In this document: positions 44,214-53,178 of the stretch, in pieces
How the letters are laid out: the number at the start of each line of letters is the position of its first letter
How positions within the stretch are numbered: position 1 is the first letter of the stretch
Source: Jeotgalibaca sp. MA1X17-3
GTDB lineage: Bacteria > Bacillota > Bacilli > Lactobacillales > Aerococcaceae
Length of the DNA: 64,000 nucleotides
NCBI RefSeq assembly: GCF_021513155.1
Contig: NZ_CP090983.1
Location: 2,016,501 to 2,080,500 of the forward strand
Reading direction: 5' to 3'
Made by a program: the position numbers and the translations under genes
Notes under the pieces: generated by a model
Databases searched by the model: none
Seen by the model: only the letters and a program-made list of their open reading frames with translations
What the model was told of the DNA's origin: nothing

Positions 44214-44242
44214 AGTATACAAAGAAAAAAACGCTTTCACAA
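44214..44242 (-). promoter_or_regulatory. Promoter of the ABC/GH112 operon with an embedded cre site
   Basis: Minus strand: TTGTGA (44237-44242), 17-bp spacer, TATACT (44214-44219). The sequence TGAAAGCGTTTTTT (44226-44239) matches the CcpA cre consensus at 12 of 14 positions and covers the spacer, so catabolite repression is likely. The -10 region reads TTTGTATACTTG, close to the TGTATACA palindromes at 28338 and 42698. Confidence 0.7.
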
Positions 44243-44335
44243 CGTGATTGTTGTCCATTTTTTTATATTTATTGCTTTCTATATAAATTAAACATAAAAT
44301 AGAAACCAGTTAAACATTAGAAAGGGAGTATGATT

Positions 44336-45187
44336 GTGTCTACTCAAGTATATGAGGTCAAAGATAAAGAAGTACAGCATTTACCTGTTCAACTACTGTA
44401 TGTCACGGAATCAATTTATGGAGACGATTGGCATAGTACTTTCCATAGTCATTTCTTTACAGAAATGATGTACATTACTAAAGGAAGTGGTCACTTTGTT
44501 TCTACTACTGGACAAATTCCTTTCGAAACCAATCAAGTTATTCTAGTCAACGAAAACATCCAACATACAGAAAGATCAAATCCTAACGATCCAGTTGAAT
44601 ACATTGCGTTAGGATTTCGAGGATTATCTTTTAAAGATGCTGAAAATGGAGAACTCATTCCTTTTTCTATTTATGACATAAAAGAAGATAAAAAAGAAAT
44701 TCAATTTATTTTAAAAATATTGCTAAGTGAAGTAAAAAAAACACGATATCAAGATTCATTAATCAGTCATAATTTACTAGAAGTTCTTTTAGTTCATTTA
44801 TTCCGAGGAAATCGAATAGAGTTAGAAAAAACTACCTTACCTTTATTTAACAAAGACATCTCTGTTGTCAAACATTTTATTGATCGGAACTACCATGATT
44901 CAATTTCTTTAGATCAATTAGCAGAAATCAGTCACATGAATAAATATTACCTAGCTCATTCTTTTAAAAAAAGTATGGGAGTTTCACCTATTGAATATCT
45001 AAACAAAATCCGTATTGGTAAAAGTATGCACCTACTTGAATCAACAGACCATCCCATAGCCTTTATCGCTTCTTTAACTGGCTTTTCTTCTGCTTCTTAT
45101 TTTTCTCAAGCTTTTAAACGAATCACGAAACTTTCACCTCAAGAATATAGAAAAAGTAAAAAGGAAGATTTAAGTAAGCAATCTTAA
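44336..45187 (+). CDS. AraC-family transcriptional regulator
   Basis: About 283 residues. An N-terminal cupin-like sensing domain (HSTFHSHFFTEMMYITKGSGHFVSTTGQI) and a C-terminal pair of helix-turn-helix motifs (SLDQLAEISHMNKYYLAHSFKKSMGVSPIEYLNKIRI; SASYFSQAFKRITKLSPQEYRKSKKE). Divergent from the ABC/GH112 operon, so it probably activates it when a disaccharide or N-acetylhexosamine is present. Start GTG 44336 is 7 bp after AGGGAG; the ATG at 44330 is too close to the site. Confidence 0.92.
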   Translation: MSTQVYEVKDKEVQHLPVQLLYVTESIYGDDWHSTFHSHFFTEMMYITKGSGHFVSTTGQIPFETNQVILVNENIQHTERSNPNDPVEYIALGFRGLSFKDAENGELIPFSIYDIKEDKKEIQFILKILLSEVKKTRYQDSLISHNLLEVLLVHLFRGNRIELEKTTLPLFNKDISVVKHFIDRNYHDSISLDQLAEISHMNKYYLAHSFKKSMGVSPIEYLNKIRIGKSMHLLESTDHPIAFIASLTGFSSASYFSQAFKRITKLSPQEYRKSKKEDLSKQS

Positions 45188-45201
45188 CTTTTAGTTTTTA
45201 T

Positions 45202-45254
45202 AATCAAAAGTACGACTTACGTTAAAAAAAGTAAGTCGTACTTTTGATTGTTTT
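45202..45254. terminator. Bidirectional terminator between araC-type gene and guaC
   Basis: A 19-bp perfect stem (AATCAAAAGTACGACTTAC and its complement) with an A-rich 10-base loop. Confidence 0.92.
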
Positions 45255-46287
45255 ATAGAATTGTGTCGCCTTCACCATAGGAAGATCTTCCGGCTTCGAT
45301 GATGGCTTGGTTTGTGCTATCTCCATTATAGATGGAGTTTTTCACTAATACATAATCACATTTACGGATGGCTGCTAAGTCGCGTCCACCTGCATAAGAA
45401 ATAGAAGACTGTAAATCTTGTTGCATTTCAGTTAGTGTATCCATAATCGTACCGCGGTAAGGTGTCAAAATCTTCTTACCTTCCACGTTTTTTCGTTCAC
45501 CTTTTTGATATTCAGAGGCACTACCAAAGTACTCTTTATACAGGTTTCCGTTAATTTCTTTTGTTTCACCTGGAGATTCATCGTGTCCTGCTAATACAGA
45601 TCCAACCATTACCATCGTTGCTCCAAAGCGAATTGATTTTGCAATATCTCCATTTGTACGTACGCCGCCATCTGCAATGATTGGTTTACGCGCTGCTTTT
45701 GAACACCAACTTACCGCTCCTAATTGCCAGCCGCCCGTACCAAAACCAGTTTTAATCTTGGTTGTACAAACTTTACCAGGGCCAATTCCTACTTTCGTAG
45801 CATCTGCTCCTGCGTTTTCTAATTCACGTACCCCTTCTGGAGTTCCTACATTTCCTGCAATCAGGAATGTTGTCGGGATCACTTGTTTAACATATTTTAT
45901 CATTTTAATCACTTGATCAGAGTGTCCATGAGCTACATCAATAGTGATGTATTCAGGAATGGTATGATTCGCAGCTAGTTCATCAACGAAGCCAAATTCT
46001 GCTTCTTTGATTCCTAGACTAATAGAAGCATACAAATCTTTTTCGTGCATTTTTTTGATAAAAGGAATACGTGCTTCCTCATCAAAACGGTGCATAATGT
46101 AAAAGTAACCTTCTGCAGCTAGTTTCATTGCTAGCTCCTCATCTAAAATGGTCTGCATGTTCGCTGGAACTACAGGCATCTTAAAAGTGCGTCCACCTAA
46201 TTCAACTGAGGTGTCGCATTCTGAACGGCTTTTCACGATACATTTATTCGGAATCAACTGTACATCTTCATAATCAAATATTTTCAT
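45253..46287 (-). CDS. guaC: GMP reductase
   Basis: 344 residues, of the IMPDH/GMPR family, lacking the CBS domains of IMP dehydrogenase. The catalytic cysteine is in VGIGPGKVCTTKIKTGFGTGGWQL near residue 170. Substrate and cofactor blocks are PIIADGGVRTNGDIAKSIRFGATMVMVGS and YFGSASEYQKGERKNVEGKK. It converts GMP to IMP with NADPH for purine salvage. Monocistronic, with a roughly 108-nt leader after the promoter at 46396-46424. Confidence 0.93.
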   Translation of the reverse strand: MKIFDYEDVQLIPNKCIVKSRSECDTSVELGGRTFKMPVVPANMQTILDEELAMKLAAEGYFYIMHRFDEEARIPFIKKMHEKDLYASISLGIKEAEFGFVDELAANHTIPEYITIDVAHGHSDQVIKMIKYVKQVIPTTFLIAGNVGTPEGVRELENAGADATKVGIGPGKVCTTKIKTGFGTGGWQLGAVSWCSKAARKPIIADGGVRTNGDIAKSIRFGATMVMVGSVLAGHDESPGETKEINGNLYKEYFGSASEYQKGERKNVEGKKILTPYRGTIMDTLTEMQQDLQSSISYAGGRDLAAIRKCDYVLVKNSIYNGDSTNQAIIEAGRSSYGEGDTIL

Positions 46288-46395
46288 TTATCAAAATCCC
46301 CTTCTGCTAGTGCACCATCTTAGGACAGCTTTACACAGATATCAGAACACGAACATTTTTTAGTAATTCTGTCCGTAACGTCCTGTCCCTTTAGT

Positions 46396-46424
46396 AATTT
46401 ACACTATTTTCACCTTATTGTCAA
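46396..46424 (-). promoter_or_regulatory. Promoter of guaC
   Basis: Minus strand: perfect TTGACA (46419-46424), 17-bp spacer, TAAATT (46396-46401). The leader that follows contains AGGACAG and CTGTCCT segments that can pair, but I do not recognise a known riboswitch. Confidence 0.6.
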
Positions 46425-46564
46425 AGTTCCAGTCAGTAAAAAGGAATAATAAAATGAGTGGCGCTTTATTTTTAAGTAGTTTATCTTTACAAATAAATTA
46501 GCCTTTACTTATTGAACGTGTGTTCGTATAATGAGTGTAAACTGATTTCAAATAGGAGTGGAGA

Positions 46565-46957
46565 ATGATGTATCAAAAAGGAGGAAATAGTTATTATACG
46601 CCAGATGAATTGGGATATCAGGATCGCGGAATGTTAAAATGGCAAGGATTTCTTCTTTCAGATCACAATGAACAGATGGAACAAGAAGTGAAAGACCGTG
46701 CATTTATTCCGCCTAAATTAAAGCAGTCCAAAGAAAAGCGAGCTAGTATTTTAGCAGATGGATACCACTTAAAACGAGAAGTTGCGATTCAGATGAGTAT
46801 CTTAGAAAACGGTCATTACCCTAAAGACTTCGTTGGATATATTCTAGGAGTGGACCATGAACAGCTTTTTCTACAAACTGAAGATGGAATTCATACACTA
46901 TCTATAGAAACGATTCGAAATGTTAGTCTCACTACTTTAACAAAATGGTATGAATAG
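46565..46957 (+). CDS. YolD-like family protein
   Basis: 130 residues. The N-terminal half has the YolD-like pattern YQDRGMLKWQGFLLSDHNEQ followed by a basic linker (PPKLKQSKEKRASILADG). The C-terminal half is a small beta domain (VGYILGVDHEQLFLQTEDGIHTLSIETIRNVSL). Family members are often paired with UvrX/Y-family polymerases, but no such gene is here. Function uncertain. Monocistronic between divergent promoter space and a bidirectional terminator. Confidence 0.75.
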   Translation: MMYQKGGNSYYTPDELGYQDRGMLKWQGFLLSDHNEQMEQEVKDRAFIPPKLKQSKEKRASILADGYHLKREVAIQMSILENGHYPKDFVGYILGVDHEQLFLQTEDGIHTLSIETIRNVSLTTLTKWYE

Positions 46958-46971
46958 TGACTTTCTATGCA

Positions 46972-47026
46972 CATAAAAAAACACCCCAACCAAATATCTA
47001 ACGTTTTGGTTGGAATGATTTTTTAT
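46972..47026. terminator. Bidirectional terminator between yolD-like and DEAD-box genes
   Basis: A 9-bp stem CCAACCAAA/TTTGGTTGG (46986-47013), with A run before and T run after, so it works in both directions. Confidence 0.85.
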
Positions 47027-47047
47027 TTGAGGAATCCGGCGTAAAAA

Positions 47048-48337
47048 TTACTTCCGTCTAGCTCCTTTGTTCTTTTGTTTTTTAGCTCGAATCTTCTTTT
47101 TCATTTTTTTCTTTTCAAGAGGCTTCTCTATCTCTGTTTTCCTTACAGAAGCTGTTTCTGATTTTTTCTTTTCTCTTACGGGTTTTACTTTTTCAACTGT
47201 TTTGTCTTCGAAAGTACGTTTAGGAAGTTCATCAACTAAATCGCCGCCGTATAAGTACCATTCAGTAAAAGTCATTGCACCTGGAATAAATTTACGCACA
47301 TCGCGCACGCTGCGTTCCGTTACAATGGAAAGAACTCTTCCTTTTTTACCCATTCGTCCGGTTCGACCTGATCGATGCAAATACATTTCTTTAGTCTGTG
47401 GCAAGTCATAATGAATCACATAAGGCAAATCTGCAATGTCAATTCCACGAGCAGATACATCCGTCGTTAGTAAAAAGACTGCATTTCCTTTACGAAACTC
47501 TTCCAAGGCATGTTGACGCTGTGACTTTCCATATTCACTGTGTAACATACGGACTTCGATACCTTCAAACTGTAATTTTTCAGCTAAAAAATCAAGTTCT
47601 TGGGTTGCATTTACAAATACTAATCCTTGCATACCAGGAATATTACCTAAACGACGTAGCATTTCTGCTCGTTTTCGATTATCAATGGTTATATAGCCAT
47701 GTTCCGTTTGCTCATGTAAATTCCCTTGATCAGAAGCATCAAAAAATTCTGGTTCAGTATTGAACCAGCGATCGATGTTTTCCAATACTTTACTAGAGGT
47801 AGCAGAAAAGAACGCCATCTGTCTTTGACCAGGCATTTTTTTAATAAAGTCGCGTAATAGTGGCAGATGCTCTTCTTGCAAAAGATAGTCTGCTTCATCT
47901 AATACAACTGCTTTTATTTGATGTACTTTTAATTTTCTTTGGTTTGCCAATTCTAATAATCGTCCTGGTGTTCCGACTACTACTTCTGGTTTGTCTCGCA
48001 GTTTTTCAATTTGGCGGGTTGTATTCGCTCCACCAATAATGGTTTGAACTCGTAAATCTTTCAGCTTTCCCCACTCTTCTAATACACTTCCAACTTGAAC
48101 TGCTAATTCTTGTGAAGGTGCCAGTACTAATACTTGCAACCCTTCATTGGGAATTGCTTTTTCTAACAATGGTAATGCATATGCCAAGGTTTTCCCTGAA
48201 CCAGTAGGAGATAAACCCACAACATCTTTTCCATTTAATAGCGGTTGATACACACTCTCTTGAATCGGAGTAGGTAGCTGAAATTCCATCCCATCCCAGT
48301 ATTCTCTAAAACGGTTGTCCAGTTTTTCAATCATCAT
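47048..48337 (-). CDS. DEAD-box RNA helicase
   Basis: About 429 residues. All core motifs are present: Q motif LPTPIQE, Walker A SPTGSGKT, PSQELAVQV, GTPGRLLE, DEAD (VVLDEADYLL), SAT (FFSATSS), FVNATQELDFL, TTDVSARGIDIADLPYVIHYD and HRSGRTGRMGKKGR. A strongly basic tail from about residue 370 (EKKKMKKKIRAKKQKNKGARRK) probably binds RNA. A cold-shock or ribosome-assembly helicase of the CshA/CshB type is likely. The start is uncertain: AAGGA lies directly before an ATG at 48349; the ATG at 48337 gives better, though long, spacing. Confidence 0.92.
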   Translation of the reverse strand: MMIEKLDNRFREYWDGMEFQLPTPIQESVYQPLLNGKDVVGLSPTGSGKTLAYALPLLEKAIPNEGLQVLVLAPSQELAVQVGSVLEEWGKLKDLRVQTIIGGANTTRQIEKLRDKPEVVVGTPGRLLELANQRKLKVHQIKAVVLDEADYLLQEEHLPLLRDFIKKMPGQRQMAFFSATSSKVLENIDRWFNTEPEFFDASDQGNLHEQTEHGYITIDNRKRAEMLRRLGNIPGMQGLVFVNATQELDFLAEKLQFEGIEVRMLHSEYGKSQRQHALEEFRKGNAVFLLTTDVSARGIDIADLPYVIHYDLPQTKEMYLHRSGRTGRMGKKGRVLSIVTERSVRDVRKFIPGAMTFTEWYLYGGDLVDELPKRTFEDKTVEKVKPVREKKKSETASVRKTEIEKPLEKKKMKKKIRAKKQKNKGARRK

Positions 48338-48389
48338 TTTTATTACCATTCCTTTTTTACAGTCTACTTCTTTATTTATTCTTTTATTT

Positions 48390-49397
48390 TTACTGATCTG
48401 CTTTAAAGATGATATCTGCTTCTTTTCGCAGTTTTTCTAGCCAGAAGGTTACATCATAACTTAGTTGTTTCCACTCTGCATAGTCTTTTTGATTTTCTGT
48501 ATGGTCGGGATTTTTTAAAATACGCGCGAACTCTTTTGCCTCATCCACCATTACATGTTCACTTGGAGGAACAGCTAACTGGATTTTTCCTCCGATTTCA
48601 CCGTTATACCATTGAATCGAAGCTGGAGTACTAACAGAGTCAATGAGTAATGTTTGTTGGCCAGAATGAACTTCTGAGCCTAACAATAGATTATTCATTT
48701 TGGATACATGCAACGTAACATCGAAAAATGGGTAGCGCAAGACTGCTGTACCGGCTCCATCTACACCTGTTTGAATTTTCTTTGCAAAGTATTCCCCTGA
48801 TTCTGGGACACCAAACCAATCAATGGCTGCATAAAGAAGGTATATCCCCAGATCCATCCAGGCTCCTCCTGAAAAATCCAAAGAAAATATATTGGGCTCT
48901 TGGCCTTCCAGCACTTGGTCGTATCGAGAGGAATATTTGCCAAAATTTAAAACAGCACTATCTAAGCTTTCCATTTTAGCAATCTCATTTTTTATAAGCT
49001 TATAGTTGGGATCGTGAATATGACGAGCTGCTTCAAAAAGAAACAGGCCTTGTTCATCTGCCAACTGAAAGGCAGCGTTCCATTCTTTTGTATTAGAAAA
49101 AGAGGGCTTCTCCACAATAACATGTTTTCCGTGTTGTAAAGCCAACATCGTTTGAGAAAAATGAAGACTATTTGGAGATGCTATGTAGACTACATCGAGT
49201 TCTGGCGAAGCCATGAATTCTTCTAGATCATCAAAAAATAATTCTGCATCATAGGTTTTTCCAAAATTTTTCGCAGTTGACAGTGTTCGGCTGTAAACAG
49301 CTTTCATTTGAAATTCTCCTGACAACTGAAGGGCTGTGGCAAATGTATGTGAAATACTACTTGTTCCGATCATTCCAATTGCAAACATATTCATCAT
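48390..49397 (-). CDS. Gfo/Idh/MocA-family oxidoreductase
   Basis: 335 residues. Rossmann start FAIGMIGTSSISHTFATAL, VVYIASPNSLHFSQTMLALQHGKHVIVEKPSFSNTKEW with the family EKP motif near 95, and a C-terminal domain with DFSGGAWMDLGIYLLYAAIDWFG. It is not closely similar to the other family member at 16709-17698. Substrate unknown. Monocistronic on the minus strand, about 40 bp upstream of the DEAD-box gene; cotranscription with it is possible. Confidence 0.87.
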   Translation of the reverse strand: MMNMFAIGMIGTSSISHTFATALQLSGEFQMKAVYSRTLSTAKNFGKTYDAELFFDDLEEFMASPELDVVYIASPNSLHFSQTMLALQHGKHVIVEKPSFSNTKEWNAAFQLADEQGLFLFEAARHIHDPNYKLIKNEIAKMESLDSAVLNFGKYSSRYDQVLEGQEPNIFSLDFSGGAWMDLGIYLLYAAIDWFGVPESGEYFAKKIQTGVDGAGTAVLRYPFFDVTLHVSKMNNLLLGSEVHSGQQTLLIDSVSTPASIQWYNGEIGGKIQLAVPPSEHVMVDEAKEFARILKNPDHTENQKDYAEWKQLSYDVTFWLEKLRKEADIIFKADQ

Positions 49398-49452
49398 CCT
49401 CTACTTTTTTACTATCTTACCATTTTATTTGGATTTCCTATAGCTCTAAACC

Positions 49453-49496
49453 AAAAAAGCTTTGCTCCAAATTAGTTTTATTGGAGTAAAGCCTTT
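49453..49496 (-). terminator. Terminator of the aldo/keto reductase gene
   Basis: Minus-strand stem AAAGGCTTTACTCCAA with TTGGAGCAAAGCTTT (one bulged base), followed by six T. Confidence 0.85.
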
Positions 49497-49509
49497 GAAC
49501 GTTCCTTTA

Positions 49510-50379
49510 TTAGCTTCTTCTTGAACCGTGTCGTCTTCCTTGATTATCATCTTTTCGTTTTCTAGAAGAATCATTCTGCTGGTCTATACTATTCAGTAAT
49601 TCCATATCTTCTTCCGTTAATTCAAAATCAAATAACTCTAAATTTTCAACCATTCTTTCAGCATGACTTGTTTTGGGGATAGGCACTACATCTCGATCGA
49701 TGCTCCATTTTAAAGCAATTTGTGCGGGTGATTTGTAATATTTATTTCCAATAGTAGCTAACTTTTTGTCTTTATTTACTTTCCCTGCTCCCAGCGGGCT
49801 GTATCCCATCACCACAATATTATTGCTGTAGCAAAAATCATCCAAATCAGCATTGCTATTCTCGGGATTAACTGGGAGTTGATTGACACTCGGTTTGACA
49901 CGGGATTCTTTGAGGATTTCATTTAATTCGCCACGATTAAAATTAGAAACACCAATACTTCTCACGCGTCCCGAATCTTTTAGTTCTTCTAGTGCTCTCC
50001 ACGTTTCTAAATTTTCTCTTTCTTTACTACTAGGCCAATGAATTAAATAGAGATCAATATAATCCAAACCTAATCGTTCGTAACTTCTCTCAAAAGCCTC
50101 AGCAGTTTCATGATAGCCCATCTCATCTTTCCATACTTTTGACACGACAAAAATATCTTCTCGTGAAATACCCGCATTAATGGCTTTTTTTATTCCACGA
50201 CCTACCCCTTCTTCATTCTTATACCAACTAGCTGTATCAATTAGTCGGTATCCACGCATAATTGCCATAAAAATCAGTTCTTCTGCGTCTCGATCAGGAA
50301 TCCCCGAAGTTCCAAAGCCTATTCCTGGAATCGTATAACCGTCATTCAAAGGTAAGCGATCCATTACATTTTTCAACAT
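49510..50379 (-). CDS. Aldo/keto reductase
   Basis: 289 residues. The catalytic tetrad is visible: Asp in RLIDTASWYKNEEGVG, Tyr in the same block, Lys in VVSKVWKDE and His in DLYLIHWPSS. NADPH-binding segments are GYSPLGAGKV and VVPIPKTSHAERMVENL. It reduces carbonyl compounds such as methylglyoxal or sugar aldehydes. The C-terminal 17 residues are unusually basic and polar (RKRKDDNQGRRHGSRRS). A cre site lies in its promoter (50410-50438). Confidence 0.92.
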   Translation of the reverse strand: MLKNVMDRLPLNDGYTIPGIGFGTSGIPDRDAEELIFMAIMRGYRLIDTASWYKNEEGVGRGIKKAINAGISREDIFVVSKVWKDEMGYHETAEAFERSYERLGLDYIDLYLIHWPSSKERENLETWRALEELKDSGRVRSIGVSNFNRGELNEILKESRVKPSVNQLPVNPENSNADLDDFCYSNNIVVMGYSPLGAGKVNKDKKLATIGNKYYKSPAQIALKWSIDRDVVPIPKTSHAERMVENLELFDFELTEEDMELLNSIDQQNDSSRKRKDDNQGRRHGSRRS

Positions 50380-50409
50380 GTTGTCTGCACTCCTTCATTC
50401 GTTTCCTTT

Positions 50410-50438
50410 AGTTTACCTTTTCGTGATAGCGTTTGCAA
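50410..50438 (-). promoter_or_regulatory. Promoter of the aldo/keto reductase with overlapping cre
   Basis: Minus strand: TTGCAA (50433-50438), 17 bp, TAAACT (50410-50415). TGCAAACGCTATCA (50424-50437) matches the cre consensus TGWAANCGNTNWCA at 13 of 14 positions and overlaps the -35 element, so CcpA control is plausible. Confidence 0.6.
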
Positions 50439-50563
50439 AGGTGTTCCTTCTGCTTATGGAAGACTCTATGATATTTGGAATCTTTTCCAAACAAAAAGAA
50501 AGAAACTGGGGGGAAGCCCAACCTCTTTCCTATTTAGGTACCATTTTTGTGACTCTCTTTATT

Positions 50564-51436
50564 TTAAATTTTATCTTGCGAAGGCTTCTTTAGAGTCACC
50601 ATCACTAATTCTGGGCGGTTATTAATCCGCAATGGAAATTGGGAAGGTCCTAACCCCCTGCTAATTACCATTTTCTTCGTTTGATCAGAAGCTAGTACGA
50701 ATACTCCTGCGGTATGCTTTGGCATTTTTCCTTGTCCGGGTGAGAAAAGGCCTCCTATTTTTGGAATTCGGATTTGTCCGCCATGGGCATGACCTGAAAA
50801 AGTCAAATCAGGTTCATTTGCAGAATCTTGATGGTATTTTTCAAATCGTTCTGGGCGATGGGCTAATAATAATCGAGTTTGTTCTTGCCAGTCATCTCGA
50901 ATGATGATTGGTTTCATTGGATCACTTAATTGCTTTTGTAAAAGAGTAGTGGGTTCTGCCAGTCCCATAATAACAAGGGGCCTTCTTCCAGGAAGTAAAA
51001 CAGAATAAACATCATCAACCAGTAAGGTTACTCCTGACTCCTCATACACTTCTGGCAGCTGATCTATATTAGGTGAATGAATATCATGATTTCCATTTAC
51101 TGCATAAACGGGTGCTATTTTTGTTAACTGTTTAAAAAAAGCTGTTGTTTCTTTTACATCAAATGGATAAGCCGCATCTACCTGATCTCCCGTCATAAAA
51201 ATAAAATCGGGCTGCTCATCTTTGATTATCTCCAAGAGCTTCTCTAGATTAATATCTTGGTTCGGCATATGAATATCAGAAAGGTGGGCAATTTTTATTC
51301 CTTCATTTTGTGAATCTAGATTTTCTAACGAAATAACATACTCTGTTTTTTCAATCCATCTATTTTGCGTATAAAGATACGCAGCTACTCCACCAATAGT
51401 GGCTAGGCTCTTCGTTAATTTTTTCTTCATACTCAT
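50564..51436 (-). CDS. Membrane-associated metallophosphoesterase (YkuE-like)
   Basis: 290 residues. An N-terminal hydrophobic segment (SLATIGGVAAYLYTQ) could be an anchor or signal. The calcineurin-like metal sites follow: IAHLSDIHMPN, MTGDQVDAA, VNGNHDIHSP and TFSGHAHGGQIR. Related proteins act on UDP-diacylglucosamine-type or lipid-linked phosphates, but the substrate here is unknown. Start ATG 51436 is 6 bp after GGAGTGG. Confidence 0.88.
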   Translation of the reverse strand: MSMKKKLTKSLATIGGVAAYLYTQNRWIEKTEYVISLENLDSQNEGIKIAHLSDIHMPNQDINLEKLLEIIKDEQPDFIFMTGDQVDAAYPFDVKETTAFFKQLTKIAPVYAVNGNHDIHSPNIDQLPEVYEESGVTLLVDDVYSVLLPGRRPLVIMGLAEPTTLLQKQLSDPMKPIIIRDDWQEQTRLLLAHRPERFEKYHQDSANEPDLTFSGHAHGGQIRIPKIGGLFSPGQGKMPKHTAGVFVLASDQTKKMVISRGLGPSQFPLRINNRPELVMVTLKKPSQDKI

Positions 51437-51678
51437 TAATTACCACTCCAAATGATTGATAGTTTTTTTCTTCGATTGTTTATGCTTATTTTACGTTTCT
51501 ATTGAAGAGACGTCAAAGTTTTACTACTTTTATTTATAAGATTCAATGACATCAACCAACTACCTTCATTCGCTAAGAATGAGTCTCCGTTCTATTCTTT
51601 TGGGCTAATCAGTGTTATAATTGGTTGTATACGTAAATTTAGTGTAATTTAAAAACAAATAAGAAAGGGAGTAGCTAT

Positions 51679-53178
51679 ATGGAAGTATTTTTCGAAAAGC
51701 TGAAGGAAGTCCTTCAGGCTGTTTTACCGATTACCTTACTGGTAGTCTTCTTACATTTTACACTTGCCCCTTTACCTCAAATGGAATTTTCACATTTCCT
51801 TGTTGGTGCCTTATTAATTGTTATCGGTTTATCTATTTTTCTGTTTGGTGTTGATATTGGAATCACCCCCATCGGAAACTTCCTAGGTAAAGGAATTGCT
51901 CGAAGTAACAGTTTAAAATTTGTATTAGTTATGGGACTTTTACTAGGATTCTTTATCTCGATTGCAGAACCAGATTTAATCATTTTGGCTGGACAAGTAG
52001 AAGAAGTAACGGGTAGTGCTATTTCTAGTATACTCTTACTTGTTACGGTATCCATTGGTGTTGCTGCATTAATGACATTAGGTTTATTCCGCATTGTATA
52101 TCGTTATCCTCTGCGAAATGTTTTCTTAATCATTTATATTGCTATTTTTATTTTGGCATATTTTAGTTCTTCAGATTTATTCGCTATAGCTTTTGATGCA
52201 TCCGGTTCCACAACTGGTGCGTTAACCGTTCCCTTCATGCTAGCATTGGCATTAGGTGTTTCCTCATTGAATCGTGATTCGGCTTCATCTGAGATTGATA
52301 GTTTTGGATTGGTAGGAATTTCCTCAAGTGGTGCCATCCTTGCTGTATTAGTATTGGGATTGTTTGTAGGAAACGGTGAAGGATTAACAGGAACTCTTGA
52401 AGTAGATACTACTCCATACACTTCCATATTAGCTCCTTTTACTAAAATGTTACCTGAAATCGCTTGGGAAGTCGTGATTGCTCTTGCACCCATTTTACTC
52501 ATTTTCTTGATGTATCAATTTTTCATCGCAAAGAAAAAACTTTCCTTTCAACAAATTAATCATATCTTATTAGGGGTCTTTTATCTTTACATTGGACTTG
52601 TATTATTTTTAACGGGTGTAAATGCAGGGTTTATGAACGTAGGACGCCAATTAGGAATGATTATTGGTGGTATGGAAAGTAAAGTACCACTTCTCGTCAT
52701 CGGTTTTGTACTGGGGCTTGTCGTTATTCTAGCGGAACCTGCCGTTTATGTACTAACCCACCAAATAGAAGAAGTTACAAATGGATCCGTAAACCGCGGA
52801 ATCGTTCTGTCTTTCCTTTCTGCTGGGGTTGGACTGGCAGTCTTCCTTTCTGTCATCCGTGTATTGGTTCCTTGGATTCAATTATGGCATTACCTTGTTC
52901 CAGGTTATATTATTGCACTTATTTTAGCTTTCAAAGTACCCAATCTCTTCGTAGGAATGGCTTTTGATGCCGGAGGAGTTGCTTCCGGTCCAATGACCGC
53001 AACGTTTATCCTAGCTTTCATTCAAGGCGTTGCGGATATTATTCCTCATGCCGATGTTTTACGAGAGGGTTTTGGAATGATCGCTATGGTTGCAATGATG
53101 CCCATTCTTTCATTACAATTACTAGGTGCGATCTATGAGCATCGATCTACTAAAAAGGAGGGAGTACACATTGAATAA
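51679..53178 (+). CDS. DUF1538 membrane protein
   Basis: 499 residues, about 12-14 membrane helices, built as two homologous halves each with a DUF1538 domain. Repeated motifs are LLGFFISIAEPDLIILAGQVEEVT in the first half and LGLVVILAEPAVYVLTHQIEEVT in the second, plus AFDASGSTTGALTVPFMLALALGV and AFDAGGVASGPMTATFILAFIQGV. The acidic AEP and conserved FDA(S/G)G loops suggest an ion or metabolite transporter; no function is established. Start ATG behind AAAGGGAG. Translationally coupled to the PII-like gene (8-bp overlap). Confidence 0.88.
   Translation: MEVFFEKLKEVLQAVLPITLLVVFLHFTLAPLPQMEFSHFLVGALLIVIGLSIFLFGVDIGITPIGNFLGKGIARSNSLKFVLVMGLLLGFFISIAEPDLIILAGQVEEVTGSAISSILLLVTVSIGVAALMTLGLFRIVYRYPLRNVFLIIYIAIFILAYFSSSDLFAIAFDASGSTTGALTVPFMLALALGVSSLNRDSASSEIDSFGLVGISSSGAILAVLVLGLFVGNGEGLTGTLEVDTTPYTSILAPFTKMLPEIAWEVVIALAPILLIFLMYQFFIAKKKLSFQQINHILLGVFYLYIGLVLFLTGVNAGFMNVGRQLGMIIGGMESKVPLLVIGFVLGLVVILAEPAVYVLTHQIEEVTNGSVNRGIVLSFLSAGVGLAVFLSVIRVLVPWIQLWHYLVPGYIIALILAFKVPNLFVGMAFDAGGVASGPMTATFILAFIQGVADIIPHADVLREGFGMIAMVAMMPILSLQLLGAIYEHRSTKKEGVHIE

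Noticed and set aside
46288..46424. Purine riboswitch ahead of guaC
   Set aside because: The conserved purine aptamer junction sequences are absent.
50378..50593. 71-codon hydrophobic frame on the plus strand
   Set aside because: It spans the promoter region of the aldo/keto reductase, overlaps the phosphoesterase gene by 30 bp on the other strand, and lacks a ribosome site at its start.
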